64,000 nt of DNA from Ambrosia x helenae (GCA_030844895.1 CM061226.1:117166574-117230573), one strand, 5' to 3'. Positions 11,209 to 23,446 are shown, numbered from the stretch's first letter. The notes: a model not told the origin generated them from the letters alone. Numbers and translations are program-made.

Positions 11209-12236
11209 TATATAATAAACGTTGACGAGGTTTGGGGCCTACGCGTGACACAATGACAAAAAATATACATATTTTATTCTTATTAAAAGGTAAAACATTT
11301 TTTTCTCAATGTTTATTAATTCTAAAATCATTGCCATGTAATATTTTGAAATTAAATTTATTAACTAGTTATAAAAAAAGGGTAGTAAAAAACTCTATAA
11401 AATAAAATATTAATATTTTTTTTAAAGTTTACCTGTTTTAATTACATGCAATACAAAGGTTCTTGTTAGGATCACGTCGTCCCTTATTTGTGGGTCAATA
11501 TTTGAAATTAACGATGTAAGAAAAAAACAAATTTCCAAGAAAATAAAAGGAAAACCAAAGATGGCGTGAAAAAGAATTGAAACAACCAAAATGGGGCAAA
11601 AAAGGAGTCGAACCCGTGACATACAAGAAGGAAAGCAAGTCCCTTAAGCACTAGGACAAACCGTATTTGCTTTCCAATATATTCTATATATTTAAATACA
11701 AAATGTATAAAATAAAAAATAAAAATTTAGGCCAGTAGGAAAAATGGACCTTGGCTGAGGGTGCAGCTCGCCCACCCCTATGCTAGGGCCGGCCCTGCCT
11801 ACAATCAAAGCCCCATTCTAAAAACCCTAGTAAATTCACTAAGATCATTACTTCACCACTCGAAGCAATTGCTTATGAACAACTAATCAAACCAATGAAA
11901 TCGACATCCGAAACTATCTGAAAACACGACGCATGTAAATATGTATTGTAATGATTATGTAATTATGTTATTAATGTTTGTTTTCGAAAGTGCGCGTCCG
12001 AACGTTGCATTATTCTTGTTGTTTGGTTGATGTATGAAAAGAGTCAAAGACTGATTGTTTGGTTGGTGTTGAAATGATCATGTAATTCACACACCGTGTC
12101 CCGACTATGTGGGTTTCGCATCCAACATTAGTGGGCGTTTATTTACAAGTTTTCCATATAACGACTCTTCAATTCCTACACAAACACAAACGCCTTTAAC
12201 TTTACCTGAAACCATACCGGAAACACAACCACAAAA
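11209..12236. repeat. Dispersed repeat; inverted copy at 45342-46225
   Basis: 11388-12273 recurs in reverse orientation at 45342-46225. It includes a minus-strand tRNA-like module (11585-11665), a GC-rich terminus AGGGCCGGCCCTG near 11785-11797, typical of some non-autonomous DNA elements, and a 40-codon Thr/Pro/Gln-rich open stretch from 12109. No gene product is recognised. Confidence 0.6.
11585..11665 (-). other. tRNA-like module
   Basis: The minus strand has GGTTTGTCCTAGTGCTTAAG (A-box region) and the B box GGTTCGACTCC followed by six T. A copy in opposite orientation is at about 45948-46017. It is not a complete tRNA. Confidence 0.4.
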
Positions 12237-12511
12237 TGTAACACCCCAACCGATGGCGGAATCATCGAAGTGTCACGTAGTGACGATTGTTCAAAAGCAC
12301 ATGGTACTAAAATGTAAATATATTATTGAATAATTTAAATTGTCTTACATAGATGAAATGGGAAAAATACAAAAGTCTGAACGAAACATGAAATTTGAAA
12401 TAACTTATTAAAAGCAAGCACTAAAGTCCATTGCTATAGTTCTAAGATCAAACTGCACCTGAAACATGTACAAAATAAGTTTTGTCAACATATGAAATGT
12501 TGGTGAGCATT
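12237..12511 (-). mobile_element. LTR 3'-end fragment of the tRNA-module family
   Basis: TGTAACACCCCAACCGATGG and the following 275 bp match the edge of the LTRs at 5525 and 32138. It stops at GGTGAGCATT, where an LTR-type start TGTGACATCCGTCACC (12512) begins. Confidence 0.6.
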
Positions 12512-12585
12512 TGTGACATCCGTCACCCTCGTCTTCCGTCAAATTTACAATATTAGCCCTTCAAATATTTTCATTTTAGTCCCTG
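12512..12585 (+). mobile_element. LTR 5'-end fragment
   Basis: TGTGACATCCGTCACC resembles the LTR start at 3105. Only 74 bp remain before a Cassandra LTR at 12586. Confidence 0.45.
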
Positions 12586-12960
12586 TGTAACACCCGGCCC
12601 CTCTCACCACCAATATTGTCCGCTTTGCCCTCCCAGAGCTCATGGATTTGTTTTTGGGTGCCCCGGTGGAAACTTCCCAGGAGGTCACCCATCCTGAAAC
12701 TGCTCCCACCTGAGCACGCTTAACTGTGGAGTTCTCCTCTCATCCACTAACATTAAGCCCCAAAACGCGTTGGTGATTTAAGAGGCAAGACATTACTTAT
12801 GAACCAAGGATCTCTCCTAGCCACGGCCGATGTGGGAATTTCCTGGGATGTCACATTCACCCCCTGTTAGAGTCTCATCGTCCCTGATGAGGTAAGAGTC
12901 TCATCGTCCCTGATGAGGTATGCACCCACCATCCCGAACGGCACAGGAGTGGCTCTGATA
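12586..12960 (-). mobile_element. Cassandra element cut off at its PBS
   Basis: A complete 270-bp LTR (12586-12855) with the 5S-like stretch, then the internal region with a tandem duplication of AGAGTCTCATCGTCCCTGAT plus six bases (about 12869-12920). The sequence runs through GGCTCTGATA of the PBS and then switches abruptly to a Gypsy LTR at 12961. The other LTR is missing. Confidence 0.85.
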
Positions 12961-14182
12961 TCGCCTATAATAGAGGCGAGTAGGGTTTCTAATTGCTAGT
13001 TGACCAACCTAAATGCTAGTTGACTTTTCCTAATCGCGTGTACTGCTGCTGTAAGTGTAAATTAGCATTCCGAGACCCGATTTAACATGTAGTAACATGC
13101 TAGGAACCCCGTAACATGTCTAATAACTTGGTAACATATATTTGGATGTAATTCGGTGATACGTGAACTATGTGCTATAACTTGTTGTGCGTTAACGTAT
13201 GTTAAGTGTGAATGCGTTATTGTATGTTGTGGAGCGTAAACATAACACGGGGAGTCTCGGGTCACCAATGGGATGTCGAGTCTTGTACTTTGGGTCAGTT
13301 AAACAGTCACGGTGTTTTCAAACGAACTTGGTTATGGTCTGGACATCTAGGGACTAATTAACCTGCGGGTTATTAGTCTAAGTACTTGTAACTGTCGTAT
13401 GTTAGGTCGCCGCTTTACGGGACTAGCATAGCAGCTGAGTTTACTCGGGTTAAGGAGTAACGCAACTTAAGGTGAGTTTACGGCCCCTCTTTTAAACTGG
13501 TTTTATACTTTCGGGGGAGAAAACATGTGTTAAAACGATTATTTGGTAATTACTGTCATACTATGGGTTTCTATTGTGTACTACACGATCTTTGGAAGTC
13601 CCGGGGGGAACCATGAATGTGCGGGTTTGCACAACGGGGAAATGTGAATAGCGCTATTGGGAGTGACCAACCCCGCTCGTCGACTTGGAGGGTCGGCGGG
13701 TGCATATTGTCTCAAACAGGAACAACAGGAACATTTGGTACTTTTCGGGCACAACATCTGGTATTCGAGTTAGTAATGGTTTTCCAATCGTGGTAGTAAC
13801 AAAACGTACGCCTAGCTAGCGTATACTGGTTTTCGATTTATTATAGTATGGACAGGTGGACTTGGTACTTGGATACAAAACCTGTAAACTCACCAGCATT
13901 TTTGTGATGACGTAAACTTTTACATGTTTTCTCAGGTCGCTAAGGTAGCACGACTGGACTAGGGCGCACGCGTCTGCACGACGTCTAACTAGGGTTGCAT
14001 GGTCTTTTGAACGTTGAACTATTATTTCATTGTTGAGATACTGTTTTTGAATAAGCTTCCGCTGTAAACGGGATTTTAAACTATGTTTTGAAATTGCATT
14101 TATATTCATTTAGACTTGTTTATTGTGATCGTTGGTTTGGATCCTGGTTTGTCATGCGCCTCGCGGTAAAACTCCGCAAGTG
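12961..14182 (+). mobile_element. 5'-truncated left LTR of a deleted Gypsy element
   Basis: Nearly identical to the 3' part of the LTR at 15801-18447 (matching from about 17020 on). It stops at CCGCAAGTGGA and joins the integrase region directly; the last 14 bases of the LTR, the PBS, gag, PR, RT and RNase H are missing. Confidence 0.85.
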
Positions 14183-15641
14183 GATCCGTTCTGCCCAGTT
14201 AGAAGCTTTGAAGGAGGAAAACCTTAAAGCTGAAACTATGCACGGTGCCGACAAGCACCTCGAGCGAAGACCTGATGGCCTGCACTACTTCGCAGAACGC
14301 ATATGGGTTCCTTTATTCGGGGGACTACGGGAGCTTGTCCTTGATGAGGCTCATAAGTCCCGGTACTCTATTCATCCTGGTTCGGATAAGATGTACCAAG
14401 ATCTGAAGGTGCTTTACTGGTGGCCAAACATGAGGTCGAATATAGCCTCATACGTGAGCAAATGCTTGACCTGTGCTAAGGTCAAGGTGGAATACCAGAA
14501 ACCGTCGGGTCTCTTGCAACAACCTAAAATTCCGGAATGGAAATGGGAACGGATTACCATGGATTTTGTCACACAACTTCCTAAATCACCAAGCGGGAAT
14601 GACAAGATATGGGTGATTGTCGATCGGTTGACGAAATCAGCCCATTTTCTTGCTATTAAGGAGACCGACACCATGGATCGTTTGGCTCGTCTTTATTTGA
14701 AGGAAGTTGTTTCTAAGCACGGGGTGCCAGTTTCTATTATCTCGGATCGTGACTCCCATTTTACTTCTCACTTCTGGAAGTCTTTGCACAAGGCTTTGGG
14801 TACCCAACTAGACATGAGTACGGCTTATCATCCACAGACTGACGGTCAGAGTGAGCGCACGATTCAAACTTTGGAAGACATGCTGCGGGCGTGTGTAATC
14901 GATTTTGGTAAGGGTTGGGAAGCTCATCTACCGTTAGTAGAATTCTCGTACAACAACAGTTATCACACGAGCATCAAGGCAGCTCCGTTCGAAGCACTGT
15001 ACGGACGGAAATGCCGTTCTCCTCTTTGTTGGGCTGAAGTGGGTGAGAGTCAACTCACTGGGCCTGAACTAGTGTACGAAACTTCGGAAAAGATCGTACA
15101 GATTCGTAACCGGTTGGCAGCGGCACGGGACCGGCAAAAGAGTTATGCTGATCAGCGTCGCAAACCATTGGAATTCCAAGCTAACGACAAAGTACTTCTA
15201 AAAGTCTCACCGTGGAAGGGCGTCATACGCTTGGGGAAGCGTGGCAAACTCAATCCGCGGTATGTCGGTCCATTTACGATCCTGGAACGGATTGGACCGG
15301 TAGCATATCGTCTTGATTTACCGACGGAGCTCGGTAACGTACATAACGTCTTCCACGTGTCAAACTTGAAGAAGTGTTTGGCTGACGAGTCTCTCATTGT
15401 TCCACTGGAAGAGATCAAGGTTGATGATCGTCTTCGGATTGTGGAAGAACCTGTGGAGATCCTTGATTACAAGATTCGTAGCCTACGTCACAGCAAGATT
15501 CGTATCGTTAAGGTTCGGTGGAACTCGAACCGGGGACCGGAGTACACGTGGGAACGGGAGGATCAGATGAAGTCTAAGTATCCTCATCTCTTTCCTAAGG
15601 AAGCGTTCGAGTCGAGATATGTCGCTTCTGCAGCTGAATGA
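14088..15641 (+). pseudogene. Gypsy (Tekay-like) pol fragment: integrase and chromodomain
   Basis: The retroviral-type coding part runs from 14181 (IRSAQLEALKEENLK) to the stop at 15639-15641; the ORF start at 14088 lies in LTR sequence and is artificial. It has the HHCC zinc-binding region (HKSRYSIH ... CLTCAK), the DD35E core (MDFV, SDRDSHF, SERT), and a C-terminal chromodomain-like segment (PVEILDYKIR ... WEREDQMKSKYPHLF). It aligns throughout with the C-terminal third of the intact element at 23446-27866 but differs at scattered residues. Gag, protease, RT and RNase H are deleted, so it could act only in trans, if it is expressed at all. Confidence 0.9.
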
Positions 15642-15800
15642 ATCTCGGGGCGAGATTTCTTTTTAACGTGGGGATGATGTGACAACTCGGGTAAATCTCT
15701 CTCTTGGTTTCTATCTTTTGTTTGTTTCCTTCGTTATTTCTTTTGTTCTTATGGTACTTGTGCAATTTTCGGGACGAAAATTCTTTTAACGTGGGGATGA
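15641..15800 (+). promoter_or_regulatory. Doubled hairpin + polypurine-tract module
   Basis: Inner module: hairpin AATCTCG-GGG-CGAGATT (15641-15657) then GTGGGGATGA (15669-15678) and TGTGACA. Outer module: hairpin AATTTTCG-GGA-CGAAAATT (15764-15782), then GTGGGGATGA (15791-15800) directly before the LTR. The outer one is the expected priming site for plus-strand synthesis; the inner is a near copy. The same arrangement occurs in the intact element at 23309-23446. Confidence 0.75.
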
Positions 15801-16378
15801 TGTGACACCCGGCAAATTCTGGTTAACAACGTTGTCTAGATGAAAGTCTACCTTAGCGAGTCACGCGTATATTGTACTTAACTGGGTTAGTTAAGTCGGG
15901 TTATGGTTCGGGAACTATCGGTTTAGTCTAGAGGATCATTGGATGTTGGTCTAGAGGTTCATTAGATGTCGGTCCTTAACCAAGTGTACAAACGGTGACG
16001 ATTTGTAGGATCGTCAGGGCATACGGAACATACGAGTCTCGAGTCCCGGGAATTGGTGAACGAGTGTGAATATGTGTATTTACAAGTGTTATGTGTTTAC
16101 AATCATTATGTGACTTGTCGGTATGTGAATATGTGTTAACATATGTTAAAACGGGGTTTAACGCGCAAAACACACGAAACCAGCCCCTATAGGCGATTAG
16201 GAAGGCCTAATCGCCTATAAGGGAGGCGACTAGGCAATATTAAGGGCGAGTAGGGGCTACTCGTGTGCCCTAGGGGGCGAGTAGGCCCCAAATGCCTGAA
16301 CAATCATGCGATTAGGATTCCTAATCGCGTGTAAGGGCTGCATAATCGCTAGTTACGTGCTGGACGACTAAAAACGAC

Positions 16379-16388
16379 TATAAATACC
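16379..16388 (+). promoter_or_regulatory. LTR TATA box
   Basis: TATAAATACC, conserved in sequence and context (followed by TTGACCTC) with the LTRs of the intact element. Confidence 0.6.
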
Positions 16389-17084
16389 ATACTTGACCTC
16401 ATAAACTTCATTATACAAACCCTAGTCGTCCCATAACCTGCCCCAACACACACACAACCTCTGGAACGCGATTTTTGATCAAAACACAAGGTTTCAAGCT
16501 TAATCCATCATCCTTTTACAAATCTAAGGTTTGGTTTTCATCCATGCAATCTTATAAACGTTTTTAATCAATCCCTAATAGTCCAGACCTGTTCTAAAAT
16601 GAAAAAGCTTTCTGAAAATCGTTAATAAGTGTTGTTAATCGGATTTTAACTAGTATACATGTGTTATGTGTGGTTATGATTAGAAAGCTAGGGTTTTTAT
16701 GATTCAAGATGAAGGATTAACATGTTATTAGGATTAATTCAGAATACTAATAATATTATGATGATAGAATATGAGAATTGAGTATTAGGGTTATGATTAC
16801 GCGTGTTCGTATGATGATTGCATGCTATGTGAATGGTGTTTGGATTACGTGATTTGCATGCAGGGCTGATAATACGAGGAAAAACGAAGGGTTTTAGTTG
16901 AAACATGTTTAGGATAGTGTTTGGGATGATATTGGGTAGTTACACACGTTCTGGATCTGATTTGGAGCGTTAAACGCGCGAAAAACCGGAACAGCATGCT
17001 TACAGGCGATTAGCATCCTAATCGCCTATGTTAGAGGCGATTAGGAGGCTAAATGCCTATGTTATAGGTGAGTAGGGCCTAAAT

Positions 17085-17225
17085 GCTATTAGATACATGC
17101 GAGTAGGGCCTAAATGCTAGTAGCTACATGTGGTATAGCCTAAATGCTAGTAGTTATATGTGGTATAGCCCTAAATGCTAGTAGTTACATGTGGTATAGC
17201 CCTAAATGCTAGTAGTTCATGCGAT
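17085..17225 (+). repeat. Minisatellite, about 33-bp period
   Basis: Four to five tandem copies of CCTAAATGCTAGTAGTTACA followed by TGTGGTATAGC, with variants. It is missing from the other LTR types in the window. Confidence 0.75.
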
Positions 17226-18447
17226 TAGGGTTCCTAAATGCTAGTTGACCAACCTAAATGCTAGTTGACTTTTCCTAATCGCGTGTACTGCTGCTGTAAG
17301 TATAAATTAGCATTCCGAGACCCGATTTGACATGTAGGAACATGCTAGGAACCCCGTAACATGCCTAATAACTTGGTAACATATGTTTGGATGTAATTCG
17401 GTGATACGTGAACTATGTGCTATAACTTGTTGTGCGTTAACGTATGTTAAGTGTGATTGCATGATTGTTTGTTTGAGAGCGTAAACATAACACGGGGAGT
17501 CTCGGGTCACCAATGGGATGTCGAGTCTTGTACTTTGGGTCAGTTAAACAGTCACGGTGTTTTCAAACGAACTTGGTTATGGTCTGGACATCTAGGGACT
17601 AATTAACCTGCAGGTTATTAGTCTAAGTACTTGTAACTGTCATATGTTAGGTCGCCGCTTTACGGGACTAGCATAGCAGCTGAGTTTACTCGGGTTAAGG
17701 AGTAACGCAACTTAAGGTGAGTTTACGGCCCCTCTTTTAAACTGGTTTCATATTTTCGGGGGAGAAAACATGTGTTAAAACGATTATTTGGTAACTACTG
17801 TCATACTATGGGTTTCTATTGTGTACTACACGATCTTTGGAAGTCCCGGGGGGAACCATGAATGTGCGGGTTTGCACAACGGGGAAATGTGAATAGCGCT
17901 ATTGGGAGTGACCAACCCCGCTCGTCGGCTTGGAGGGCCGGGCGAGTGCATATTGTCTCAAACAGGAACAACAGGAACATCTGGTTTACTTTTCGGGCAC
18001 AACATCTGGTATTCGAGTTAGTAATGGTTTTCCAATCGTGGTAGTAACAAAACATACGCCTAGCTAGCGTACACTGGTTTTCGATTTGTTATAGTATGGA
18101 CAGGTTGACTTGGTACTTGGATACAAAACCTGTAAACTCACCAGCATTTTTGTGCTGACGTAAACTTTTACATGTTTTCTCAGGTCGCTAAGGTAGCACA
18201 ATGGAACTAGGGCGCACGCGTCTGCACGGCGTCTAGCTAGAGTTGCATGATTTTACAAACGTTGAACATTGGTTTATTATTGAATAATTATTTTGAATAA
18301 GCTTCCGCTGTAAACGGGGATTTTAAACATTGTTTTGAAATTGCATTATGTTCATGTTAGACTTGTTTATTGTGATCGTTGGTTTGGATCCTGGTTTGTC
18401 ATGCGCCTCGCGGTAAAACTCCGCAAGTGGATTTTGAGGGTGTGACA

Positions 18448-20355
18448 ACATTTGACTATGCAGTTAATACATTTGACTATGACTATATGGAAAGTGTACA
18501 ACTAATTGTGCTATTAACTTTCCTATAATACAATCAATCAATCTCTTACCAAAAAACTCGACCCTTCCTTTTAACATCCAAGACTTTTCAAACCACCATT
18601 TATAACAATTAATGCTTATAATTATCCTTCCAAACTTTAAGCCATCAACTTAGGAAACAAATAAAATGCTAATAAATGAGACCCGAATCAACAAACAGGA
18701 CCCAGACCCGAAACATAATTACACGAACCATTTTATTATATTATATAAGAGCTTACTTGATCGATTTGATCTCCAATTTACGCAGCCATGTACTGTCGAT
18801 CAAAACAAAGCCTTCAACATAATTACACGAACCATTGGATGATATGAGTCGTTAGGTTAACCCATTTGAGCTTTTTAAAATCTAAAAGATCACTTCCAAG
18901 ATATAGTAGAGCAAAAGGTCACAAAATTGCTCTGTTTGTATAATGTAATTATTATTAGTTATTTAAAAATTGTGATACATGATATAATTAATAAAAAAAG
19001 GGATCAAATCATTCAACTTGGGTTCCAGAAGAAAAAAAAAAGAACTTACTACATATAACGAACAAAGTCGGAGAGCTGAGTCAACAATGGTCGAGAAATG
19101 TTTTCGCTGCACAAAATTGAAAAGTATGGAGTTAGTATTTTGTATTGTGGACTTGTGGTAAGTGAGTGTTAAACAATCATTTAACCAAATATTACGGATT
19201 CACATTAATATAATATAATTTCTCAAATCATCCAACTAATTGAATAGTTTGAAATGGGAATTAATATGTATGTTCATACTCATTATTGGGATGTTCAGTG
19301 GCGATGATAGGCAGTTCAAGTTGATAGTGGGTAGGGCTGTGTGCTGGTCATCGCCTCAACGCGTCCCTTTCTCTCTGCTCCATATAAGCATAGCTAATGA
19401 GCGATACTGACAGGTGATTGTGAACCTAAAAAAAATCACAAAGTAGAAATCAGACGAACAAACTAACACGCATACCTTCAGAAAACGGCGGCAATAGGCC
19501 GAAGCTCCTAATGAAGACGGCTTAAAAAACGGAGCTGCCGCTGACGTCAACGATAATGCGTGTAAACGGCAGTAGCGAGGTGTAATACAAGGATGAAGAT
19601 GTTGTGTAAAGATGCCGGAGAACCTCCGTTAGCTACCCTGTCTCTCTTCTGCTCTGGAATCTCATGCCACTCTCTTTGTCTCCGATTTTGATGATCATTA
19701 TTGATTGAATTATTGCGTTGTGTGTCTGTATAATCACAGTGTGGGGTTGTATTCTGAGCTTCAACAAATAATCACGGTCTCTGTGGCACCTTTCGCACCC
19801 TCTTGCATTATCATCTGGTGTCCAAAATACATGTAAATTGTTTTAGCATGACTGTAAATGGGAACAAAACAAAAAAGATAAGCTAAAACCAATTTAATCA
19901 GAAAATGATCACCAATCCTAAAAAAACATTCAACAAAAGTCTCCAATTTTAATAGCAACACATAATGTATAATTAGTCCAACTACATATGTCAATCAATT
20001 TGATCCAAACAACATGCAGATCATAGACATCCATCTGTCCTTCCTCAACCTTTATAAAAACAAAATCCCAAACCTAGCAAAACATCAACATCCATCCAGA
20101 ACGAAAACCTATTTCATACCAACAAACATAACATTAATAATGCTGCGTCGCCGCACTTTACCATCATTTGTGCATACGATGCACCATAAGTTATTTAGAA
20201 CAATAGCAATAGTGTAAAGCTAGGTAATATTCAGTTCCATCAAGCATATTAATATTAGACGTTCATTTATACATAACAAAGGAACAACATAAAGACACAA
20301 ACCAATACCCTAAATCCAACTACACAAAATCATAACATCCAGAACGAAAACAAAC
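18448..20355. other. Low-copy region, probable host DNA
   Basis: No transposon signature is seen. Minus-strand open stretches at 19356-19550 and 19761-19994 look partly exon-like (the first meets a GT at its CTGAAG end) but lack a supported start and were not identified. This may be the downstream part of the gene whose exon is split by the Gypsy insertion. Confidence 0.3.
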
Positions 20356-20464
20356 CTCATGGTCTTCGTCTTTCTCCTGCTCGACACCAACAGAATTGAC
20401 AGGGGTACCGTTGTCTTCCTCATCGGAATCGATGGTCCGAGCAACGGATTTAAATTTTTCCTTG
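20356..20464 (-). pseudogene. Probable host exon, 3' part (split by Gypsy insertion)
   Basis: The minus strand, continuing from 31593-31605, reads one open frame rich in Asp and Glu (IDSDEEDNGTPVN ... QEKDEDHE) and stops at a good donor (GAG|GTTTG at 20355/20356). The other half of the exon, with an acceptor CTAATTCTTCAG, is on the far side of the 11.1-kb Gypsy insertion. A CT-rich 5'-UTR-like first exon with donor GTAAGG lies at about 31827-31950. The protein family is not recognised, and no start codon was found, so the reading is tentative. Confidence 0.4.
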
Positions 20465-20469
20465 CCTTG

Positions 20470-23308
20470 TGTCACACCCTCAAATTCCACGTGCGGGGTT
20501 TTACCGCGAGGCGCATGACAAACCAGGATCTAAGTCAACGGTCACAATAAACGACACTATATGATACGTAAAATGAAATAAACAACCATCAAGTTTTCAT
20601 AAATCCATTCACTGCGGAAGCGTAACTTTTATTACAACCCAAAATGTAAAAGTACGTAAGTCTGAAAAAGATATGACAATGCATATGAAACCTAGACGCC
20701 GTGTGACTCCGTGCGCCTATGATAAGCTGCTACCTCAACGACCTGAGACAAACATGCTAAAAACGTCAGCAAATAATGCCGGTGAGTTCACAGGTTTTAT
20801 ATTAAATGTTTAAAGTAATAAAAGCCATCATGTTATCACTATATCAGAAGTAATAGCGTTAGCTAGACGCATGAGTTATACTACTACGACCGGAAACCAT
20901 TACAGACAACGAAATATGATTTTGCCCGAAATGATTTAGCGTATGACCGAGACAATATGCACCCGTCCGGCTCCCAGCCGACGAGTGGGGTCTGTCAATC
21001 CCAATAGATCTATCCACATTTCCCCCGTTATGCTATCCAGCATATTCATGGTTTCCCCGGGACTTTACGTATCGTATAGTATGTAAATGAGTCAACCACT
21101 AGCATAACATGATAATTTATGTAATAAGTATAAGCATGTGTCTCCCCCAAAATGTAAAGCGTAAGGCGGGGCCGTGAAACTCACCTGATGCTGCTCTTTG
21201 CACTATGACAAGTAAACCTGCTCAATAGACGGCCCCTAATACCGGTGACCTATCATGACGAGCATATAAGGTGTTAGACTAACAACCCGTAGGTTGATTA
21301 GTCCCTAGTAGTCCAGACCATAACCGTGTACATATGCAATGATGTTTCAACGTTTAACCGACCGTACCAGACAAGGCCCGACATCCCATTGGTGACCCGA
21401 CATCTCATGTGTTAGACAATACAAGACATCATGCCACATATGTAGTTAAACACTTAATACGCGTAATAGTTCACCTAGTCTAGCATAATGTCCAATTAAC
21501 GCGTAAACAGGTCCGAACACGTATTACTAAGTCGTTGGGTGTATCCCGGGGTTCCTATCATGTTTCTAGGCGTCAAATCATGTTCCGGGATGTTAAAATA
21601 CACATACAGCAGCAGTACACGCGATTAGGAAGCAAACTAGCATTTAGGAAAGTCAACATGTGATTAGGGATGGTCAACAGGCGATTACAAGGGCTAATCG
21701 CCCCTTAGGATAGGCGATTAGGGCTATTCATGTGCATTATAGGCGATTATGGTCATAAGGCATGCAACTCAAGGCTTAACTAGTGATTAGGATCACAATC
21801 GCATGGAATGGAGGCGATTATGACTCCAATCGCCTATATATACGCGATTAGGCTTCCCATTCAGGCGATTAGGCCCCTGATCGCCTATAACATAGGCGAT
21901 TAGGATGCCCAATCGCCTATAGTGCAGCTGATGTGGTTTTTCGCGCGTTTAACCCTCCAAATCAGATCCGAAACGTGTAAAAACACCCAATAATCATCCT
22001 AACACATTAACAAACATATTTCAAGCAAAACCCCTAAGTTTTCATCATTATAACAGTTCCGAATGCGAGCGTTTTCCTAAAATGGCAACTTAGCATGTAA
22101 ACATCACATCAACATGCAAGAACTTGCCCTAAATAGCAAATATCCAGATTAAATCACATAACCACGTTGTCCGATAGCATCCTACTGTTCTAGCATCATC
22201 CTACAACAAACCCTAACATCACACAATCAACAACATACCTCATATCATCCTTAATCATCCAAAATCCTTCAAATGGGTCAAGACATCAAGTATCAACAAT
22301 ACACAACCAAAACCATTCAAACTCCTAGGACATCATCATACTAACTTGTAACATCAATAAACATCATAATAACACAAGAACAACCATGATTCAATCCTAA
22401 AAATCCTATCTTTAAACACATATAACACATATAATACATGTAGAGGTGTGGGTTTGTTTAAAAACGGTTTTAAATGGATTTTCAAAGATAAAAACATTTA
22501 TAAGCCAGGTCTGGACGTTTAGGGAGTAAAACATAATCAAATAAAGGTTTGGGTTTGAAGAACACACCTTGTAATCAAGAGGTGATGATGGAATAAGCTT
22601 GAAAATGGTGGTTTTGATGCAAAAAAACGAGTTCCAGAGGGTGTTTGTGCGCTGGGTTATGTTATGGGACGGCTAGGGTTGCACAAATGATGTTTTGGAG
22701 GTCAAGGGTGGTATTTATAGGCGTTTCTAGTCGTTTGGGGCAATTCAGGCGATTATGCAGCTCTTCATGCGATTGGGACTGCTAATCGCATGAACTTTCA
22801 TGCGAGTAGCCTCCTACTCGCTTTAAGCTTCCCTCCAATCGCCCCTATATTGGCGATTAGGCTATTCCCCATAAGCCTAATCGCCTGTAACCTCTGTATT
22901 CGTGTGTTTTGCGCGTTAAACCCCGTTTTAACATATGTTAACACATATTCACATACCGGCAAGCCACATAATGATTGTAAACATATAATGCATGATAAAT
23001 AACACGTTCCCGCCCGATCACCAATTCCCGGGACTCGAGACTTGCGTGGGTGCGTTAAACCCGGCGATTCCACGAATCACCGATTCTTGTACTCATGGTT
23101 ATGGACCGACACCCAATGGTTTCTCGAACCATTGTAACGACTCCCGATGATTCCCGAATCATCAGTACGACTTAATTGACCCCAGTTAAGTATGATATTA
23201 AGTAGTTATTTAAAATGTTTTCGTTGAGATAGACTCGTATGCATGTAAAGTATGAAACGCATGTATGTAAAGTATAAAAGTATTGACCTGAATATGCCGG
23301 GTGTCACA
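20470..23308 (-). mobile_element. 3' LTR of the intact Gypsy element
   Basis: 2839 bp, TGTGACACCCGGC ... GAGGGTGTGACA on the minus strand. TATA box at 22710-22719. Clusters of GCGATTA/TAATCGC motifs lie on both sides (22740-22885 upstream, 21605-21925 downstream). Confidence 0.95.
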
Positions 23309-23446
23309 TCATCCCCCAGTTGAAAGAATTTTCGTCCCGAAAATTAAATGAAGTCCGTAGATGAAGAGACGAAAGGAAGAAAGAAAAGAAAAATTTTCCC
23401 CGTTGTTACATCATCCCCCAGTTGAAAGGAATCTCGACCCGAGATT
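23309..23446 (-). promoter_or_regulatory. Doubled hairpin + polypurine-tract module
   Basis: Inner: hairpin (rc) at 23430-23446, AATCTCG stem, directly at the pol stop codon, then AACTGGGGGATGA (23411-23423) and TGTAACA. Outer: hairpin at 23327-23345, AATTTTCG stem of 8 bp, then AACTGGGGGATGA (23309-23321) abutting the LTR. Same layout as 15641-15800 in the diverged element. Confidence 0.75.

Larger units (their letters stand above)
15801..18447 (+). mobile_element. 3' LTR of the deleted Gypsy element
   Basis: TGTGACACCCGGC at the start, GGGTGTGACA at the end, 2647 bp. TATA box TATAAATACC at 16379-16388. Clusters of GCGATTAG/CTAATCGC-type motifs lie before (16180-16340) and after (17005-17290) the TATA box, and a 33-bp-period minisatellite is at 17085-17225. 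The following bases are ACATT; the matching 5' flank is lost. Confidence 0.85.

Noticed and set aside
12109..12333. 74-codon ORF, also on the minus strand at 45234-45506
   Set aside because: It runs into an LTR edge and has no start context or known domain; probably a decayed fragment.
19356..19550. Minus-strand gene start MTSAAAPFF...
   Set aside because: The first codon is TTG, the upstream frame closes without ATG, and no further exons could be joined.
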